DNA from: Roseovarius sp. | Lineage (GTDB): Bacteria > Pseudomonadota > Alphaproteobacteria > Rhodobacterales > Rhodobacteraceae | Direction: 5' to 3' | Assembly (NCBI GenBank): GCA_021775255.1 | Contig: JAJFIA010000001.1 | Location: 310,001-374,000 of the forward strand | DNA length: 64,000 bases | Part shown: positions 8,802 through 18,129 of the stretch, piece after piece | Layout of the letters: every line of letters begins with the position of its first letter | Numbering within the stretch: the first letter of the stretch is position 1 | Position numbers and translations under genes: made by a program | Notes under the pieces: model-generated | The model's database searches: none | Seen by the model: the letters and a program-made list of their open reading frames with translations, nothing else | What the model was told of the DNA's origin: nothing

Positions 8802-11279
8802 ATGAAGCCAAATTTCGCCCTGATCCTGTCTTTAGATGGTATCTGCCTGTTGCACCGGGCTTGTGGTAGCTGGAACAGGCTGGGCGAAGTCGCGTTTGAG
8901 GGCGATGATTTTGGCGCAACTCTGGCAGATCTGCGCGAAAAGGCCGCTGAATTTGAACCCGATGGGCTGCACTGTACGCTGGTTTTACCCAATGACCAGA
9001 TCAAATATATCAGCCTGCCACGGGCCGACATATCCGAGGATGACCCACAGCAATCCGCCCTTGACGCGCTTGCAGGGGCCACGCCCTATGCGGTTGAGGA
9101 TCTGGTGGTGGATTGGTCACTGGCCCAGGATCACCTGCATATCGCTGCGGTGGCCCGGGAAACCCTGACAGAGGCCGAAAATTTCATATCCCAACATGGC
9201 TTTGATCCGGTGTGTTTTGTTGCCGCTCCTGGGCCAGACGATTTTTCCGGCGCGCCCTATTTTGGGGTTGCATCCGGCCATGATGCCGGTGATCCGGTTG
9301 AGCGCGATAGCACCCCAATCCGGGCTACCGGATCGGCCTTCATGCCCAAGGCGGTCATTGCCACCATCCCTGAGCCGGAACCAGAGCCAGATCCTGCTCA
9401 GCCCGGCACTGCGGATGACACACCCGACCCAAACCCGCCGCTTGGCAATGCACCGCATGATCAGGCCCCGGCCAACGAACCCGTGGCCGCATTTGCCAGC
9501 ATACGGGCACATCGCGATGATCTGCCAGATGCGGCCCCAAAGCTTGCCGGTGCCGCCCGGTTCTTTGCTCCGGAGGATGCAAATCCGCCGTCGGTTGATA
9601 AGGATCCAGACACATCCAGAACACCCGGCGAGCCGGATTTTTCAGGCGTAGCCGATGCCGGGCTTCCCTATGAGCCCATATCCGAACCGGAAGAGCCAAA
9701 GCCGTCTGTTGTGGCTCAGGCAGGGCCTGCGCCCGCCGCCAAACCCATTGGCGCAGACATAAATCCGCCGCCAATATCCGTGCGTGCCCCCATGGATGAT
9801 CGCGCGCCGGTTGTCGGCAAGGCCCCTGACACTGAAAAGGCGCGCATGACAGTGTTCGGTGCCCGAAATCAGCGCAAATCAGGGGCCATCCCCAAATGGT
9901 CGTGGTGGGCAATAGCTATGATTGCCATGATCCCGATCATTGGCCTCGCAGCCCTGGCATCCATGACATTTGAAGATGGGCTTGCGGGATTGTTTCACAG
10001 CCCGAACCGGGTGCGGATTGCCGATATACCTGAAGCGGCCGATCCCCCTTTGGGCGATTTGACAGCCCCCGATACTTATGAAGGCAATGCGACAGATTTG
10101 CCAACTCAAGAAACGCCCATTGCTGATGCGGCCCGCGAAACGCCGGTAGAAGATACCGGTGCGGGTTGGGAAATTGCTGCGGTTGATCAGGCCGATATCG
10201 CATCGGTGATCCCCCAGGTTGAACAGCCTGAAACAATCCCACCGGCGCAAGAAGCGCTTGCTTTGCCCGAACCGGTTGAGCTTACCCCCGATATGGCCCG
10301 CGCGCGTTATGCCGCCACCGGCATCTGGCAGATGGCACCGGTGGGTGCGCAAGCACCCTCTGGCGAAAATCTTGAAAATTTCCATCTGGCCGCGATTGAC
10401 AGCAGCGTAAACCGGCAGGGTGCCATTGCCCTGCCCAAGCCCCGCACCAGCGACAGCCGCCCACTGACGCTTTTGTCACCACCCGGTCCCGAGACAGAAT
10501 TCAATCTTGATGATCGCGGTCTGGTGATTGCCACAAAAGAAGGCGCGCTTAGCCCCGATGGTATCCTGGTATATGCCGGCAAGCCCGCGCTCACCCCTCC
10601 GGCGCGGCCCGGAATTACGGCGCAATCCACCACCACCACCACCGGCGGTGGCGCAACAGATCCCGCAATTCTGCGGCAAACCCGCCCACGCCCGCGCCCG
10701 GATGATCTGGCAGAGCAGCATGAACGAAGCGCTCTGGGGGGGCGCACCCTGGACGAGCTGGCAAAACTGCGCCCGAAATTACGCCCGCAAAGCGCGCAGG
10801 AAGCCGCGGCATTGGCGGCGGCTGTGGATGGCAATGCGATTGATGCAGCCCTTTCCGAGGCGGCGCAATCGGGCCTTTCAGAGCAGGCCATAACGGCCTC
10901 GCTCCGGCCCGCGCCCCGCCCTGAGGGGTTCAGCGACAGCGTGGCGCAAATCCGGGCCACGCAACAATCACAGGTCACGCCCGGCCAGCCGCTTGACGCC
11001 GACGCGGTTGCGGTTCTTGTGCCCAGCATCCCCACCTCGGCTTCGGTTGCACGTTCGGCCACCGATAAAAATGCCATTAAACTGCGCAAGATCAACCTGA
11101 TCGGCGTTTACGGCACCCCCAAAAGCCGCCGGGCTTTGGTGCGCCTGCCCAATGGCCGTTACCGCAAGGTGGTGATTGGCGACAGGCTTGATGGCGGCAA
11201 GGTTGCCGCGATTGGCGATGATGAGCTGCGCTATATCAAAAACGGTCGCAATGTTGTGCTTAAAATGCCTCAGGGCTGA
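8802..11279 (+). CDS. Large bitopic protein with GspL/PilM-like N-terminus and GspC/PilP-like C-terminus, function unknown
   Basis: An 825-residue acidic, Pro/Ala-rich protein. Residues 1 to about 160 contain CTLVLPNDQIKYISLP and ALAGATPYAVEDLVVDW, a pattern like the cytoplasmic actin-like domains of GspL or PilM. A disordered Pro/Asp/Glu-rich region follows to about residue 360. One membrane helix (WSWWAIAMIAMIPIIGLAAL) spans about 366-388. A long low-complexity periplasmic linker ends in a compact C-terminal domain (about 760-825) with KINLIGVYGTPKSRRALVRL and YRKVVIGDRLDGG, resembling GspC/PilP homology regions. Topology would be N-in, C-out. No other secretion or pilus gene is nearby. The start at 8802 has a poor ribosome site. 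The domain analogies are by eye and need a profile search. Confidence 0.6.
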   Translation: MKPNFALILSLDGICLLHRACGSWNRLGEVAFEGDDFGATLADLREKAAEFEPDGLHCTLVLPNDQIKYISLPRADISEDDPQQSALDALAGATPYAVEDLVVDWSLAQDHLHIAAVARETLTEAENFISQHGFDPVCFVAAPGPDDFSGAPYFGVASGHDAGDPVERDSTPIRATGSAFMPKAVIATIPEPEPEPDPAQPGTADDTPDPNPPLGNAPHDQAPANEPVAAFASIRAHRDDLPDAAPKLAGAARFFAPEDANPPSVDKDPDTSRTPGEPDFSGVADAGLPYEPISEPEEPKPSVVAQAGPAPAAKPIGADINPPPISVRAPMDDRAPVVGKAPDTEKARMTVFGARNQRKSGAIPKWSWWAIAMIAMIPIIGLAALASMTFEDGLAGLFHSPNRVRIADIPEAADPPLGDLTAPDTYEGNATDLPTQETPIADAARETPVEDTGAGWEIAAVDQADIASVIPQVEQPETIPPAQEALALPEPVELTPDMARARYAATGIWQMAPVGAQAPSGENLENFHLAAIDSSVNRQGAIALPKPRTSDSRPLTLLSPPGPETEFNLDDRGLVIATKEGALSPDGILVYAGKPALTPPARPGITAQSTTTTTGGGATDPAILRQTRPRPRPDDLAEQHERSALGGRTLDELAKLRPKLRPQSAQEAAALAAAVDGNAIDAALSEAAQSGLSEQAITASLRPAPRPEGFSDSVAQIRATQQSQVTPGQPLDADAVAVLVPSIPTSASVARSATDKNAIKLRKINLIGVYGTPKSRRALVRLPNGRYRKVVIGDRLDGGKVAAIGDDELRYIKNGRNVVLKMPQG

Positions 11280-11417
11280 GATATTCATACGACCTGCATA
11301 AAAACCATATAAAGCGTTTGCATGGGCAGTTTGGCATGGCCAAATGCGCGCGAGCGTGGAACATTGTTATGCGATGCAGTGTTCCGGCTTTTCGGGCCTC
11401 GGATGAGGGGCGATATG

Positions 11418-11444
11418 GTTTAGTGCCAGCCGGAAACACTAAAC
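11418..11444. promoter_or_regulatory. 8-bp inverted repeat in the antiporter leader
   Basis: GTTTAGTG (11418-11425) and CACTAAAC (11437-11444) are exact inverted copies with an 11-base spacer, directly before the GGGAGG ribosome site (about 11448) of the antiporter gene. Either an operator or an mRNA hairpin that could affect translation. Confidence 0.4.
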
Positions 11445-11456
11445 TGAGGGAGGGAA

Positions 11457-13412
11457 ATGGAAAGTTTCATATTTCAGGCTTTGATTTACCTCACGGCAGC
11501 CGTGATTGCTGTGCCTTTGGCGGCGCGCCTTGGGCTGGGCTCGGTTCTTGGCTATCTGGCGGCGGGCATCCTGATCGGTCCGATCTTGGGCATTACCGGG
11601 ATGGAATCCAGCGAATTACAGCATTTCGCCGAATTTGGCGTGGTGATGATGCTGTTCCTGATTGGTCTGGAGCTGGAGCCGAGGACACTTTGGGATATGC
11701 GCCATCGCCTGTTTGGCCTTGGCGGCCTGCAAATCGTGCTGACCGCGGCGGCGGTGATGGCTGCGGCCATGGCACTTGGGCAGGTCTGGTCTGTGGCGCT
11801 GGCCATCGGCCTGATTTTTGCGCTTTCATCTACTGCCATCGTATTGCAAACCCTGTCGGAAAAAGGCCTGATGCAAACCAGTGGCGGGCGTTCGGCGTTT
11901 TCGGTGTTGCTGGCGCAGGATATCGCCGTCATTCCGATGCTGGCGCTGCTGCCGCTGATCGCGCTGCCCAAGGCGCCGGTGCAGGTGCTGACAGAAACCC
12001 TTGAGCGGCTGAGCGATGAGGCCAATCCTACAGTAAAAACCGCGCAGGATGTGGCACATTCCATCATTGAAGGGCTGCCGGGATGGGGGGTTACGCTTGT
12101 CACCCTCGGGATTGTCGCCGGCATCATCCTTGCCGGCAAATACCTTGCCAATCCGGCCTTTCGCTTCATCCACACGGCCCACCTGCGTGAGATGTATACC
12201 GCGCTGGCGCTTTTGATTGTGGTTGGCATCGCCTTTTTGATGGATCTTGTGGGCCTGTCGCCCGCATTGGGCGCATTCCTCGCCGGTGTGGTTCTGGCCA
12301 ATAGTGAATTTCGTCATGAGCTGGAAAGCGATATTGCCCCGTTCAAAGGGCTTTTGCTGGGGCTGTTTTTCATCACCGTCGGGGCCGGCATCAATTTTGC
12401 CACGCTTTTTGCCGCGCCTTTCCTGATCCTGGGCATGGCATTGGCGATCATCGTTCTGAAAGGCATCGTGCTTTATATTCTTGGCCTGGTCTTCGGCTTG
12501 CGCCGCCGTGCTCTGTGGTTGTTCACCTTGTCTCTGGCGCAGGCCGGTGAATTTGGTTTTGTGCTGATTGCCTTTACCGGGAAAACAAATGTGATCCCCG
12601 ACTCGATGACAGGAATCCTGCTGCTCACTGTCACCATGACGATGCTGATCACGCCGCTATTGTTCATTCTCTATGATCATCTATCAAAGCGCATCACCGA
12701 TACGGCAGAGGCTCCCGGCCCGGATCAGATAGATACCGAAGGGCTGGTGATCATCGCAGGCATTGGCCGTTTTGGCCAGATCGTCAACCGTCTTGTGCGC
12801 TCCAGCGGTTTCAAGACGGTAGTGCTGGATCATGATCTTGAGGCCATTCAGCGGATGCGCCGGTTTGGTGTCAAAGCCTTTCTCGGAGATCCCTCACGAC
12901 CCGAATTGCTGCTGGCAGCCGGGCTCAAGTCAGCCAAGGTTCTGGTGGTTGCGATTGATGATCCCGGTGCTGCTGTGCGGCTTGTTGCCCTGGCCCGCCG
13001 CGAATGCCCCGATCTGCATATCATCGCCCGCGCCCATGACCGCACCCAGGTGTTTCGCCTCTATCAGGCCGGGGCCAATGACATCGTACGCGAGATGTTC
13101 GACAGCTCGCTGCGGGCGGGCCGTTATGTACTGGAAAACATCGGCCTCAGCGAATTTGAGGCGCATACCATCGAAAAAGCCTTTTACGAGCATGACCGGC
13201 ATTCCGTGCGCGAGCTGGCCGCGCTTTGGAATCCCGATATGCCCACAGTAAACAACGCCGCCTATATCGAGCGCGCGATTGAACTGGAAAAAGATCTGGA
13301 AACGATGCTACTGACCCATATAGAAGAAGCTGTGGCAGAACGGCTGATCAAATCCAAAGAGAGTCAGCCCTCGGATACGCCTGCCTCGGAAAATGTTGCC
13401 ATCCCCGAATGA
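11457..13412 (+). CDS. CPA2-family cation/proton antiporter, Kef-type, with TrkA-N domain
   Basis: A 651-residue inner-membrane transporter. The first about 400 residues carry a dozen hydrophobic segments of the Na+/H+ exchanger fold, including [18 protein letters not shown], a discontinuous helix region [13 protein letters not shown] (the QDxxxxP motif of Kef proteins) and [15 protein letters not shown]. Residues about 420-560 form a Rossmann RCK/TrkA-N domain ([13 protein letters not shown], then VVLDHD). A helical tail follows. It likely exchanges K+ for protons. No KefF/KefG-type ancillary gene adjoins it. GGGAGGG precedes the ATG. The last 49 bases overlap the convergent cobT gene, so the tail ([16 protein letters not shown]) is coded on both strands. 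KefB versus KefC cannot be told apart here. Confidence 0.85.
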   Translation: MESFIFQALIYLTAAVIAVPLAARLGLGSVLGYLAAGILIGPILGITGMESSELQHFAEFGVVMMLFLIGLELEPRTLWDMRHRLFGLGGLQIVLTAAAVMAAAMALGQVWSVALAIGLIFALSSTAIVLQTLSEKGLMQTSGGRSAFSVLLAQDIAVIPMLALLPLIALPKAPVQVLTETLERLSDEANPTVKTAQDVAHSIIEGLPGWGVTLVTLGIVAGIILAGKYLANPAFRFIHTAHLREMYTALALLIVVGIAFLMDLVGLSPALGAFLAGVVLANSEFRHELESDIAPFKGLLLGLFFITVGAGINFATLFAAPFLILGMALAIIVLKGIVLYILGLVFGLRRRALWLFTLSLAQAGEFGFVLIAFTGKTNVIPDSMTGILLLTVTMTMLITPLLFILYDHLSKRITDTAEAPGPDQIDTEGLVIIAGIGRFGQIVNRLVRSSGFKTVVLDHDLEAIQRMRRFGVKAFLGDPSRPELLLAAGLKSAKVLVVAIDDPGAAVRLVALARRECPDLHIIARAHDRTQVFRLYQAGANDIVREMFDSSLRAGRYVLENIGLSEFEAHTIEKAFYEHDRHSVRELAALWNPDMPTVNNAAYIERAIELEKDLETMLLTHIEEAVAERLIKSKESQPSDTPASENVAIPE

Positions 13413-14380
13413 CAGGCAACCGCGCCCTTAAGAATGCCCAGTGCCAGCGCCGCACCCGAGCCTTCGCCCAATCGCATCCCCAGCGATAAAAGCGGGCATT
13501 TGCCCAGCTTGCCCAGCAACGCGCCATGGGCGGCCTCGGCACTCATATGCCCGGCCACGCAATGATCCAGCGCGCCGGGTTCAGCCGCCTCAAGACAGGC
13601 TGCGGCAGCGGTGCAGATAAACCCGTCGAGTATGACAGGAATGCGCAGGCACCGCGCACGCATGATTGCCCCGGCCATCGCCGCCAGTTCGCGCCCGCCA
13701 AGGCATTGCAGCGCCTTCAACCCATTGCCCCGGGCCTCGGGGTTCATCGCCACGCCCTCCTCAACCACCTGCGCCTTGAGCGATACGCCACTGGCATCAA
13801 GCCCGGTGCCCGCCCCGGCCCAATCCGCCGCGTCGCCGCCAAAAAGCGCCAGCGCAATCGCCGCCGCAGAGGTGGTATTGCCGATCCCCATCTCGCCGGT
13901 GACCAGCAAATCAGCCTGCGCATCCACCGCATCCCAGCCCGCTTGCAGGGCTTGCACCACCTCGGCCTCGCTCATCGCCGGGCCTTTGGTGAAATCAGCC
14001 GTTGGCCTGTCCAGTTCCAGCGCCACAACATCCATCCGCGCGCCATTAAGCTTCGCCAGTTGATTGATCGCCGCCCCGCCGGCCTGAAAATTCTGCACCA
14101 TCTGCGCCGTCACTTCCGCCGGAAAGGACGAGATACCGCGCGCCGTAACCCCGTGATTGCCAGCAAAAACAATCACTTGTGGCTGCCTGATTTCAGGCCG
14201 GGCATCGCTGCGCCAGCCCGCATACCATGCCGCCAGATCTTCAAGCTGCCCCAAAGCCCCCGGCGGTTTGGTCAGCACCGCATCACGCGCCCGCGCCGCG
14301 GCCTGCGCCGTGGCATCCGGGCCGGGCAGAGCGCGCAGAATATCGGCAAATCCATCCAGTGAAGTGAAATTTTCGCGCAT
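13364..14380 (-). CDS. cobT: Nicotinate-nucleotide:dimethylbenzimidazole phosphoribosyltransferase
   Basis: A 338-residue cytosolic enzyme that makes alpha-ribazole phosphate, the lower ligand precursor of cobalamin, from nicotinate mononucleotide and dimethylbenzimidazole. Motifs: [55 protein letters not shown], and [18 protein letters not shown] near the C-terminus with the expected catalytic glutamate. The start at 14380 has GAGGG 5 bases upstream; the upstream extension to 14404 is rejected. It is divergent from cobS across an 81-bp region and overlaps the antiporter gene tail-to-tail by 49 bp. This is the Salmonella-type CobT (CobU in the Pseudomonas nomenclature), unrelated to the cobaltochelatase CobT at 23197. 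Confidence 0.93.
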   Translation of the reverse strand: MRENFTSLDGFADILRALPGPDATAQAAARARDAVLTKPPGALGQLEDLAAWYAGWRSDARPEIRQPQVIVFAGNHGVTARGISSFPAEVTAQMVQNFQAGGAAINQLAKLNGARMDVVALELDRPTADFTKGPAMSEAEVVQALQAGWDAVDAQADLLVTGEMGIGNTTSAAAIALALFGGDAADWAGAGTGLDASGVSLKAQVVEEGVAMNPEARGNGLKALQCLGGRELAAMAGAIMRARCLRIPVILDGFICTAAAACLEAAEPGALDHCVAGHMSAEAAHGALLGKLGKCPLLSLGMRLGEGSGAALALGILKGAVACHSGMATFSEAGVSEG

Positions 14381-14391
14381 CAATCCCTCGC

Positions 14392-14415
14392 ATTTACATG
14401 TCATGATTTACATGT
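14392..14415. promoter_or_regulatory. Paired 10-bp direct repeats in the cobT-cobS divergent promoter region
   Basis: ATTTACATGT occurs at 14392-14401 and again at 14406-14415, with CATG between them. The core ACATGT is itself palindromic. It sits midway between the divergent starts of cobT and cobS, the place expected for a shared operator. No B12 riboswitch fits in this 81-bp gap. Confidence 0.45.
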
Positions 14416-14461
14416 ACTATCGCAGATCATCCCCTGACACAGCCGTAAAAGGCACTTTCAT

Positions 14462-15220
14462 ATGCAGATAAACGACGCCACACCGCTCCACCCCAAAGAT
14501 TTCCTCACCGCTCTGGCTTTGCTGAGCCGTCTGCCTGTCCCATTTGCGCCCCCCGATAGCGGCGCGCGGGCCGCCTGGGCCTATCCGCTGGTGGGGCTTG
14601 TTGTTGGCGGCAGTGCCGGGCTCATCGGCCTGATCTTTGACGGCCTCGGCCTGCCCGCGCCGCTTACGGCGCTGATTGCACTGGCTACATTGGTGATCCT
14701 CACAGGGGCCATGCACGAAGACGGGCTTGCCGATTGCGCCGATGGGCTTTGGGGGGGGTGGGATGCCGATACCCGCTTGAAAATCATGCAAGACAGCCGC
14801 GTCGGCAGTTACGGCGTCATTGCCCTTGGCCTCAGCCTGATGGCCCGCTGGGCCGCGCTCACGCTGCTGTTTCAAGCGGGTCCGGGCGTGGCGATGGCGG
14901 CTTTGCTGGCCAGTGGCACCGTATCACGCGCGGCCATGCCCGCGCTGATGGCCGCCCTGCCCCATGCCCGCGATAGCGGCCTGTCGTATTCGGTTGGTCA
15001 GGTGCCCGCCCCTATTGCCTGTTTTGCCGCAGGCATCGCCGCCCTTGCCGCTTTCATCTTCATCGGCTGGCATTTCATCCCCGCCCTGATTATTGCCGCC
15101 GCGCTCACCTATTCCGCCGCAGCCATTGCCCGGGCAAAGATCGGCGGCCAGACCGGCGATATCCTTGGGGCCACACAGCAGATCACGGAAATCGCCGTGT
15201 TGTTTTTGCTCGCGGCCTAA
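14462..15220 (+). CDS. cobS: Adenosylcobinamide-GDP ribazoletransferase (cobalamin synthase)
   Basis: A 252-residue polytopic inner-membrane enzyme that joins adenosylcobinamide-GDP to alpha-ribazole, the last step of nucleotide-loop assembly in B12. Seen: FLTALALLSRLPVPF at the start, the acidic metal-binding motif MHEDGLADCADGLWGG, KIMQDSRVGSYGVIALGL, and several hydrophobic segments. Size fits the family. It pairs functionally with cobT across the divergent promoter. The last bases overlap the convergent cytochrome c gene by 4 nt. It is the CobV of the Pseudomonas scheme and should not be confused with the AAA+ CobS at 22122. Confidence 0.93.
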   Translation: MQINDATPLHPKDFLTALALLSRLPVPFAPPDSGARAAWAYPLVGLVVGGSAGLIGLIFDGLGLPAPLTALIALATLVILTGAMHEDGLADCADGLWGGWDADTRLKIMQDSRVGSYGVIALGLSLMARWAALTLLFQAGPGVAMAALLASGTVSRAAMPALMAALPHARDSGLSYSVGQVPAPIACFAAGIAALAAFIFIGWHFIPALIIAAALTYSAAAIARAKIGGQTGDILGATQQITEIAVLFLLAA

Positions 15221-15651
15221 AAGATGCCATTGGCCTTTTGCACCGCCCGGACATAGGCGATGATGACCTTGATATCGGCGTCCGTAATACCTTCAACCGG
15301 TGGCATGTTTCCAAATGGCCAGTGATGCTGTTGCGCGCCCTGCCGTGCGGCCCGGAAAATAGCCTGATCCCCGTGGTGACCGGGGTGATAGGTTTTGTGG
15401 ATCAAAGGCGGGCCTTTGCCAAGCCGCCCCCCGGCATCATCGCCGTGGCACGCGGCGCATTTCCCTTTAAAAGCGCGCGCACCAAGGGCCGCATCCCCCG
15501 ATAAATCCGGCATTGTCACCGTAACAATCGCCCCGCCACCGCCGGTATTTTGCGCCATTGTATCAGGATGCGAGCCATCCCGGCCCATATACATCCAAAG
15601 AACAATGGCAAGCACAACTGCACCCGCCGACAAAGCCAAAATCCGTTTCAT
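15217..15651 (-). CDS. Membrane-anchored class I c-type cytochrome
   Basis: A 144-residue protein with an uncleaved or cleavable N-terminal hydrophobic segment (LALSAGAVVLAIVLWMYMG), a short linker and a cytochrome c domain. The heme motif is CAACH at residues 65-69. A methionine ligand is likely in FGNMPPVEGITD, followed by the C-terminal helix DADIKVIIAYVRAVQ. It acts on the periplasmic face as an electron carrier; partners cannot be inferred from the neighbours. The ATG at 15651 is preferred over a TTG one codon upstream. It is convergent with cobS, with a 4-base overlap. Confidence 0.88.
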   Translation of the reverse strand: MKRILALSAGAVVLAIVLWMYMGRDGSHPDTMAQNTGGGGAIVTVTMPDLSGDAALGARAFKGKCAACHGDDAGGRLGKGPPLIHKTYHPGHHGDQAIFRAARQGAQQHHWPFGNMPPVEGITDADIKVIIAYVRAVQKANGIF

Positions 15652-15701
15652 CAAATACGTCCCGCAATTATCTGGTTTTGCCCCGATATTGCGCCCTCCA
15701 G

Positions 15702-15723
15702 CAGGGGGAAGGTCAACCCCCTG
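15702..15723. terminator. Stem-loop after the amidotransferase-like gene
   Basis: CAGGGGG (15702-15708) and CCCCCTG (15717-15723) form a 7-bp GC stem with an 8-base loop directly after the stop of the minus-strand hydrolase gene. No clear U-run follows, so it may stabilise or terminate the transcript. Confidence 0.4.
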
Positions 15724-16500
15724 TCAGGCAGATTTCAAATGTCCTTCCGCCTGACCTCTGGCCCAGGCCCGCGCAGCATCGCCAAAGCCTTCAAACAAGG
15801 GCCGGCTTACCGGATCAGACGCGGCATTATATTCCGGATGCCATTGCACCGAGAGGGTAAAGCCTTTGGCCCCGGCCACATAAATCGCCTCGGGCGTGCC
15901 ATCCTCGGCGCGCCCGTCAATCACAATGCCCTGCCCCGGCTGACAAATCCCCTGACCGTGCAGCGTGTTGGTCATCACGCGCTCAGCCCCGATCAACCGG
16001 TGAAAAACGCCCTGCGGGGTAAAGGCCACCCGATGGCGCAGGGCAAATTGCTCTTCCAACGTGCCGTCAGGGGGCATGCGGTGATTTTCCCGCCCCGGCA
16101 GATCGCGGATTTCGGGGTGCAATGTGCCGCCCATGGCCACGTTGAGCTCCTGAAAGCCACGGCACAGGCCCAAAAACGGCTGCCCCCGCTCCACGCAGGC
16201 GCGAATCAACGGCAAAGTGATCTGGTCACGCGCGCGGTCGAACGTGCCATGGGCCTCGGTCTCAGGCTCGCCATATTCCTGCGGGTGCACATTGGGCCGC
16301 CCGCCGGTCAGCAAAAAACCATCGCAGGTTTGCAGCAGTTCATCAACGCTGACAAAATCAGGATCGCTTGGGATAATCAGCGGCATGCATCCTGCCACAC
16401 AAGACAAAGCCACAGAGTTCATTGTCCCGCTGGCATGCACCGGATACCGGTCATCAATCGTGTATTGATTGCCAATGATTCCAACAATCGGGCGTTTCAT
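15724..16500 (-). CDS. Class I glutamine-amidotransferase-like hydrolase (PuuD/peptidase C26 family)
   Basis: A 258-residue cytosolic protein of the gamma-glutamyl-GABA hydrolase family. Motifs: VGIIGNQYTIDDRYP at the start, GFLLTGGRPNVHPQEYGE, the nucleophile elbow FLGLCRGFQELNVAMGG with the catalytic cysteine, and the histidine in SVQWHPEYNA. Members hydrolyse gamma-glutamyl amides, as in putrescine breakdown; the true substrate here is unknown. The start at 16500 has AGGAC 6 bases upstream; the nine-residue extension upstream is unlikely. It is divergent from an amidase gene, which hints at a shared role in amide catabolism. Confidence 0.83.
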   Translation of the reverse strand: MKRPIVGIIGNQYTIDDRYPVHASGTMNSVALSCVAGCMPLIIPSDPDFVSVDELLQTCDGFLLTGGRPNVHPQEYGEPETEAHGTFDRARDQITLPLIRACVERGQPFLGLCRGFQELNVAMGGTLHPEIRDLPGRENHRMPPDGTLEEQFALRHRVAFTPQGVFHRLIGAERVMTNTLHGQGICQPGQGIVIDGRAEDGTPEAIYVAGAKGFTLSVQWHPEYNAASDPVSRPLFEGFGDAARAWARGQAEGHLKSA

Positions 16501-16637
16501 AATATTGTCCTGCTGTTGCCGTTTCACAAACCAATATAATGTGGATTAAGATAATTAAATACCAAACCGCGCACAGCCATCTGTTTGCAAATGCAGTCAG
16601 GGTGATATGTGCCGCGATAAATGAAGGGATTTGGGCG

Positions 16638-18032
16638 ATGACCGATCTATGGCGGATGTCCGGCACGCAGATTGCCGATGCAGTGCGCGCCAGGCGGCTT
16701 TCTGCCACGGAAGTGATCAAGTCTCATATCGCACGCCTGCAGAGCGTTAACCCGATGATCAACGCCGTGGTGCAGGAATTTCCCGATGAGGCGCTGGCCG
16801 AGGCCAAACTTGTTGATGATCAGATTGCCAGAGGTCACGATCCCGGCCCTTTATGCGGTGTGCCGGTAACGATCAAAGTCAATATTGATCAAAAGGGCCA
16901 TGCCACCACCAATGGGCTTAAGCTTCTCAAACACAATATCGCCGACTTCGACAGCCCGGTGGTTTCCAACATCCGCAAGGCCGGCGGCATTATTGTCGGG
17001 CGCACCAACACACCTGCGTTTTCCCTGCGTTGGTTCACCAAAAACGATCTGCACGGCCAGACGCTGAACCCCCGCAATGCCAGCATCACGCCCGGCGGAT
17101 CATCTGGTGGGGCCGCAGCGGCGGTGGCTGCTGGGCTTTGCGCAGTGGGCCAGGGCACCGATATTGCCGGCTCTATCCGTTATCCGGCCTATGCTTGCGG
17201 GCTGCACGGGCTGCGCCCCAGCCTTGGCCGTGTTCCGGCCTATAATGCCTCGGCCCCGGATCGCCATATCGGCGCGCAGATCATGGCCGTATCAGGCCCT
17301 ATTGCGCGCCGGATTGATGATATTCGGATCTCGCTTGCAGCCATGTCCGGTGCTGATACCCGTGACCCCTGGCATTGCGCCGGGCCACTTGATCAAGGGG
17401 TCTATGTCAAACGGGCCGCTCTATCTGTGACACCCGATGGCATGTCAGTGGCCCCCGAGGTAACAACCGCGCTGACCCAGGCGGCCACAACGCTGCGGGC
17501 CTCTGGTTGGCAAATTGACGAAGTGGATTGCCCGCCCATGCGCAAAGCCGCGCGGGTGAATGCAACGCTATGGATGGCGGAAACCCAATTTGCCGCGCGC
17601 GATATGATAGCCCGCGAGAACGAACCGGATGCAATGTTTGTGTTTGAACAAATGAGCCGGGACATTGGCGAGGTAGGATACAAAGAGCTGATGACAGCGC
17701 TACAGGATCGCGTCGGTTTGATCCGGGAATGGGCCGCATTCCATGAAGATTACCCGCTGTTGATCTGCCCAATATCGGGCGCGCTGCCGTTTGTGCAGCA
17801 ATCGGATGTTCGCTCTGAGGCGGACTTTAGAACCATCTATGAGGCCCAGCTTACCCAAGTGGCTTTGCCCGCGATGGGCCTGCCGGCTCTGGCCGTTGCA
17901 ACAGCGCCTGTTGGCAACATCCCCATGGGCATTCAACTGGTCAGCGGAAGATTTCGCGAAGATATCCTGCTGGATGCAGGCGCGATTATTGAAGCTGCAG
18001 GGCCGCTGCCAGGGCTGGCTGATCCATTTTGA
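16638..18032 (+). CDS. Amidase signature family hydrolase
   Basis: A 464-residue cytosolic amidase. The Ser-cisSer-Lys machinery is visible: the lysine in GVPVTIKVNIDQ, the glycine/serine loop PGGSSGGAAAAVAAG, and the nucleophile region GTDIAGSIRYPAYACGLHG. It is likely to hydrolyse carboxylic amides; the exact substrate cannot be read from the sequence. It is not convincing as GatA because no gatB/gatC is adjacent and the C-terminal domain differs. The start at 16638 (MTDLWRMSG) has GGGA upstream. The 33-residue extension from 16539 looks non-coding. Confidence 0.85.
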   Translation: MTDLWRMSGTQIADAVRARRLSATEVIKSHIARLQSVNPMINAVVQEFPDEALAEAKLVDDQIARGHDPGPLCGVPVTIKVNIDQKGHATTNGLKLLKHNIADFDSPVVSNIRKAGGIIVGRTNTPAFSLRWFTKNDLHGQTLNPRNASITPGGSSGGAAAAVAAGLCAVGQGTDIAGSIRYPAYACGLHGLRPSLGRVPAYNASAPDRHIGAQIMAVSGPIARRIDDIRISLAAMSGADTRDPWHCAGPLDQGVYVKRAALSVTPDGMSVAPEVTTALTQAATTLRASGWQIDEVDCPPMRKAARVNATLWMAETQFAARDMIARENEPDAMFVFEQMSRDIGEVGYKELMTALQDRVGLIREWAAFHEDYPLLICPISGALPFVQQSDVRSEADFRTIYEAQLTQVALPAMGLPALAVATAPVGNIPMGIQLVSGRFREDILLDAGAIIEAAGPLPGLADPF

Positions 18033-18129
18033 TCTGCCGCCATGACAGGAATTTTGTTTTTCACCCGACAGCCTCTTGCGGCCCGCTTGTGATCCGCTAC
18101 ACCTGTGGCAGATTTCAGGAGATGCCCAA

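Noticed and set aside
8802..11279. Translation initiation factor IF-2-like protein
   Set aside because: Only the Pro/Ala-rich low-complexity linker resembles IF-2; no GTPase motifs are present.
14381..14461. Cobalamin riboswitch before cobT/cobS
   Set aside because: Only 81 bases, without the B12-box-like conserved core.
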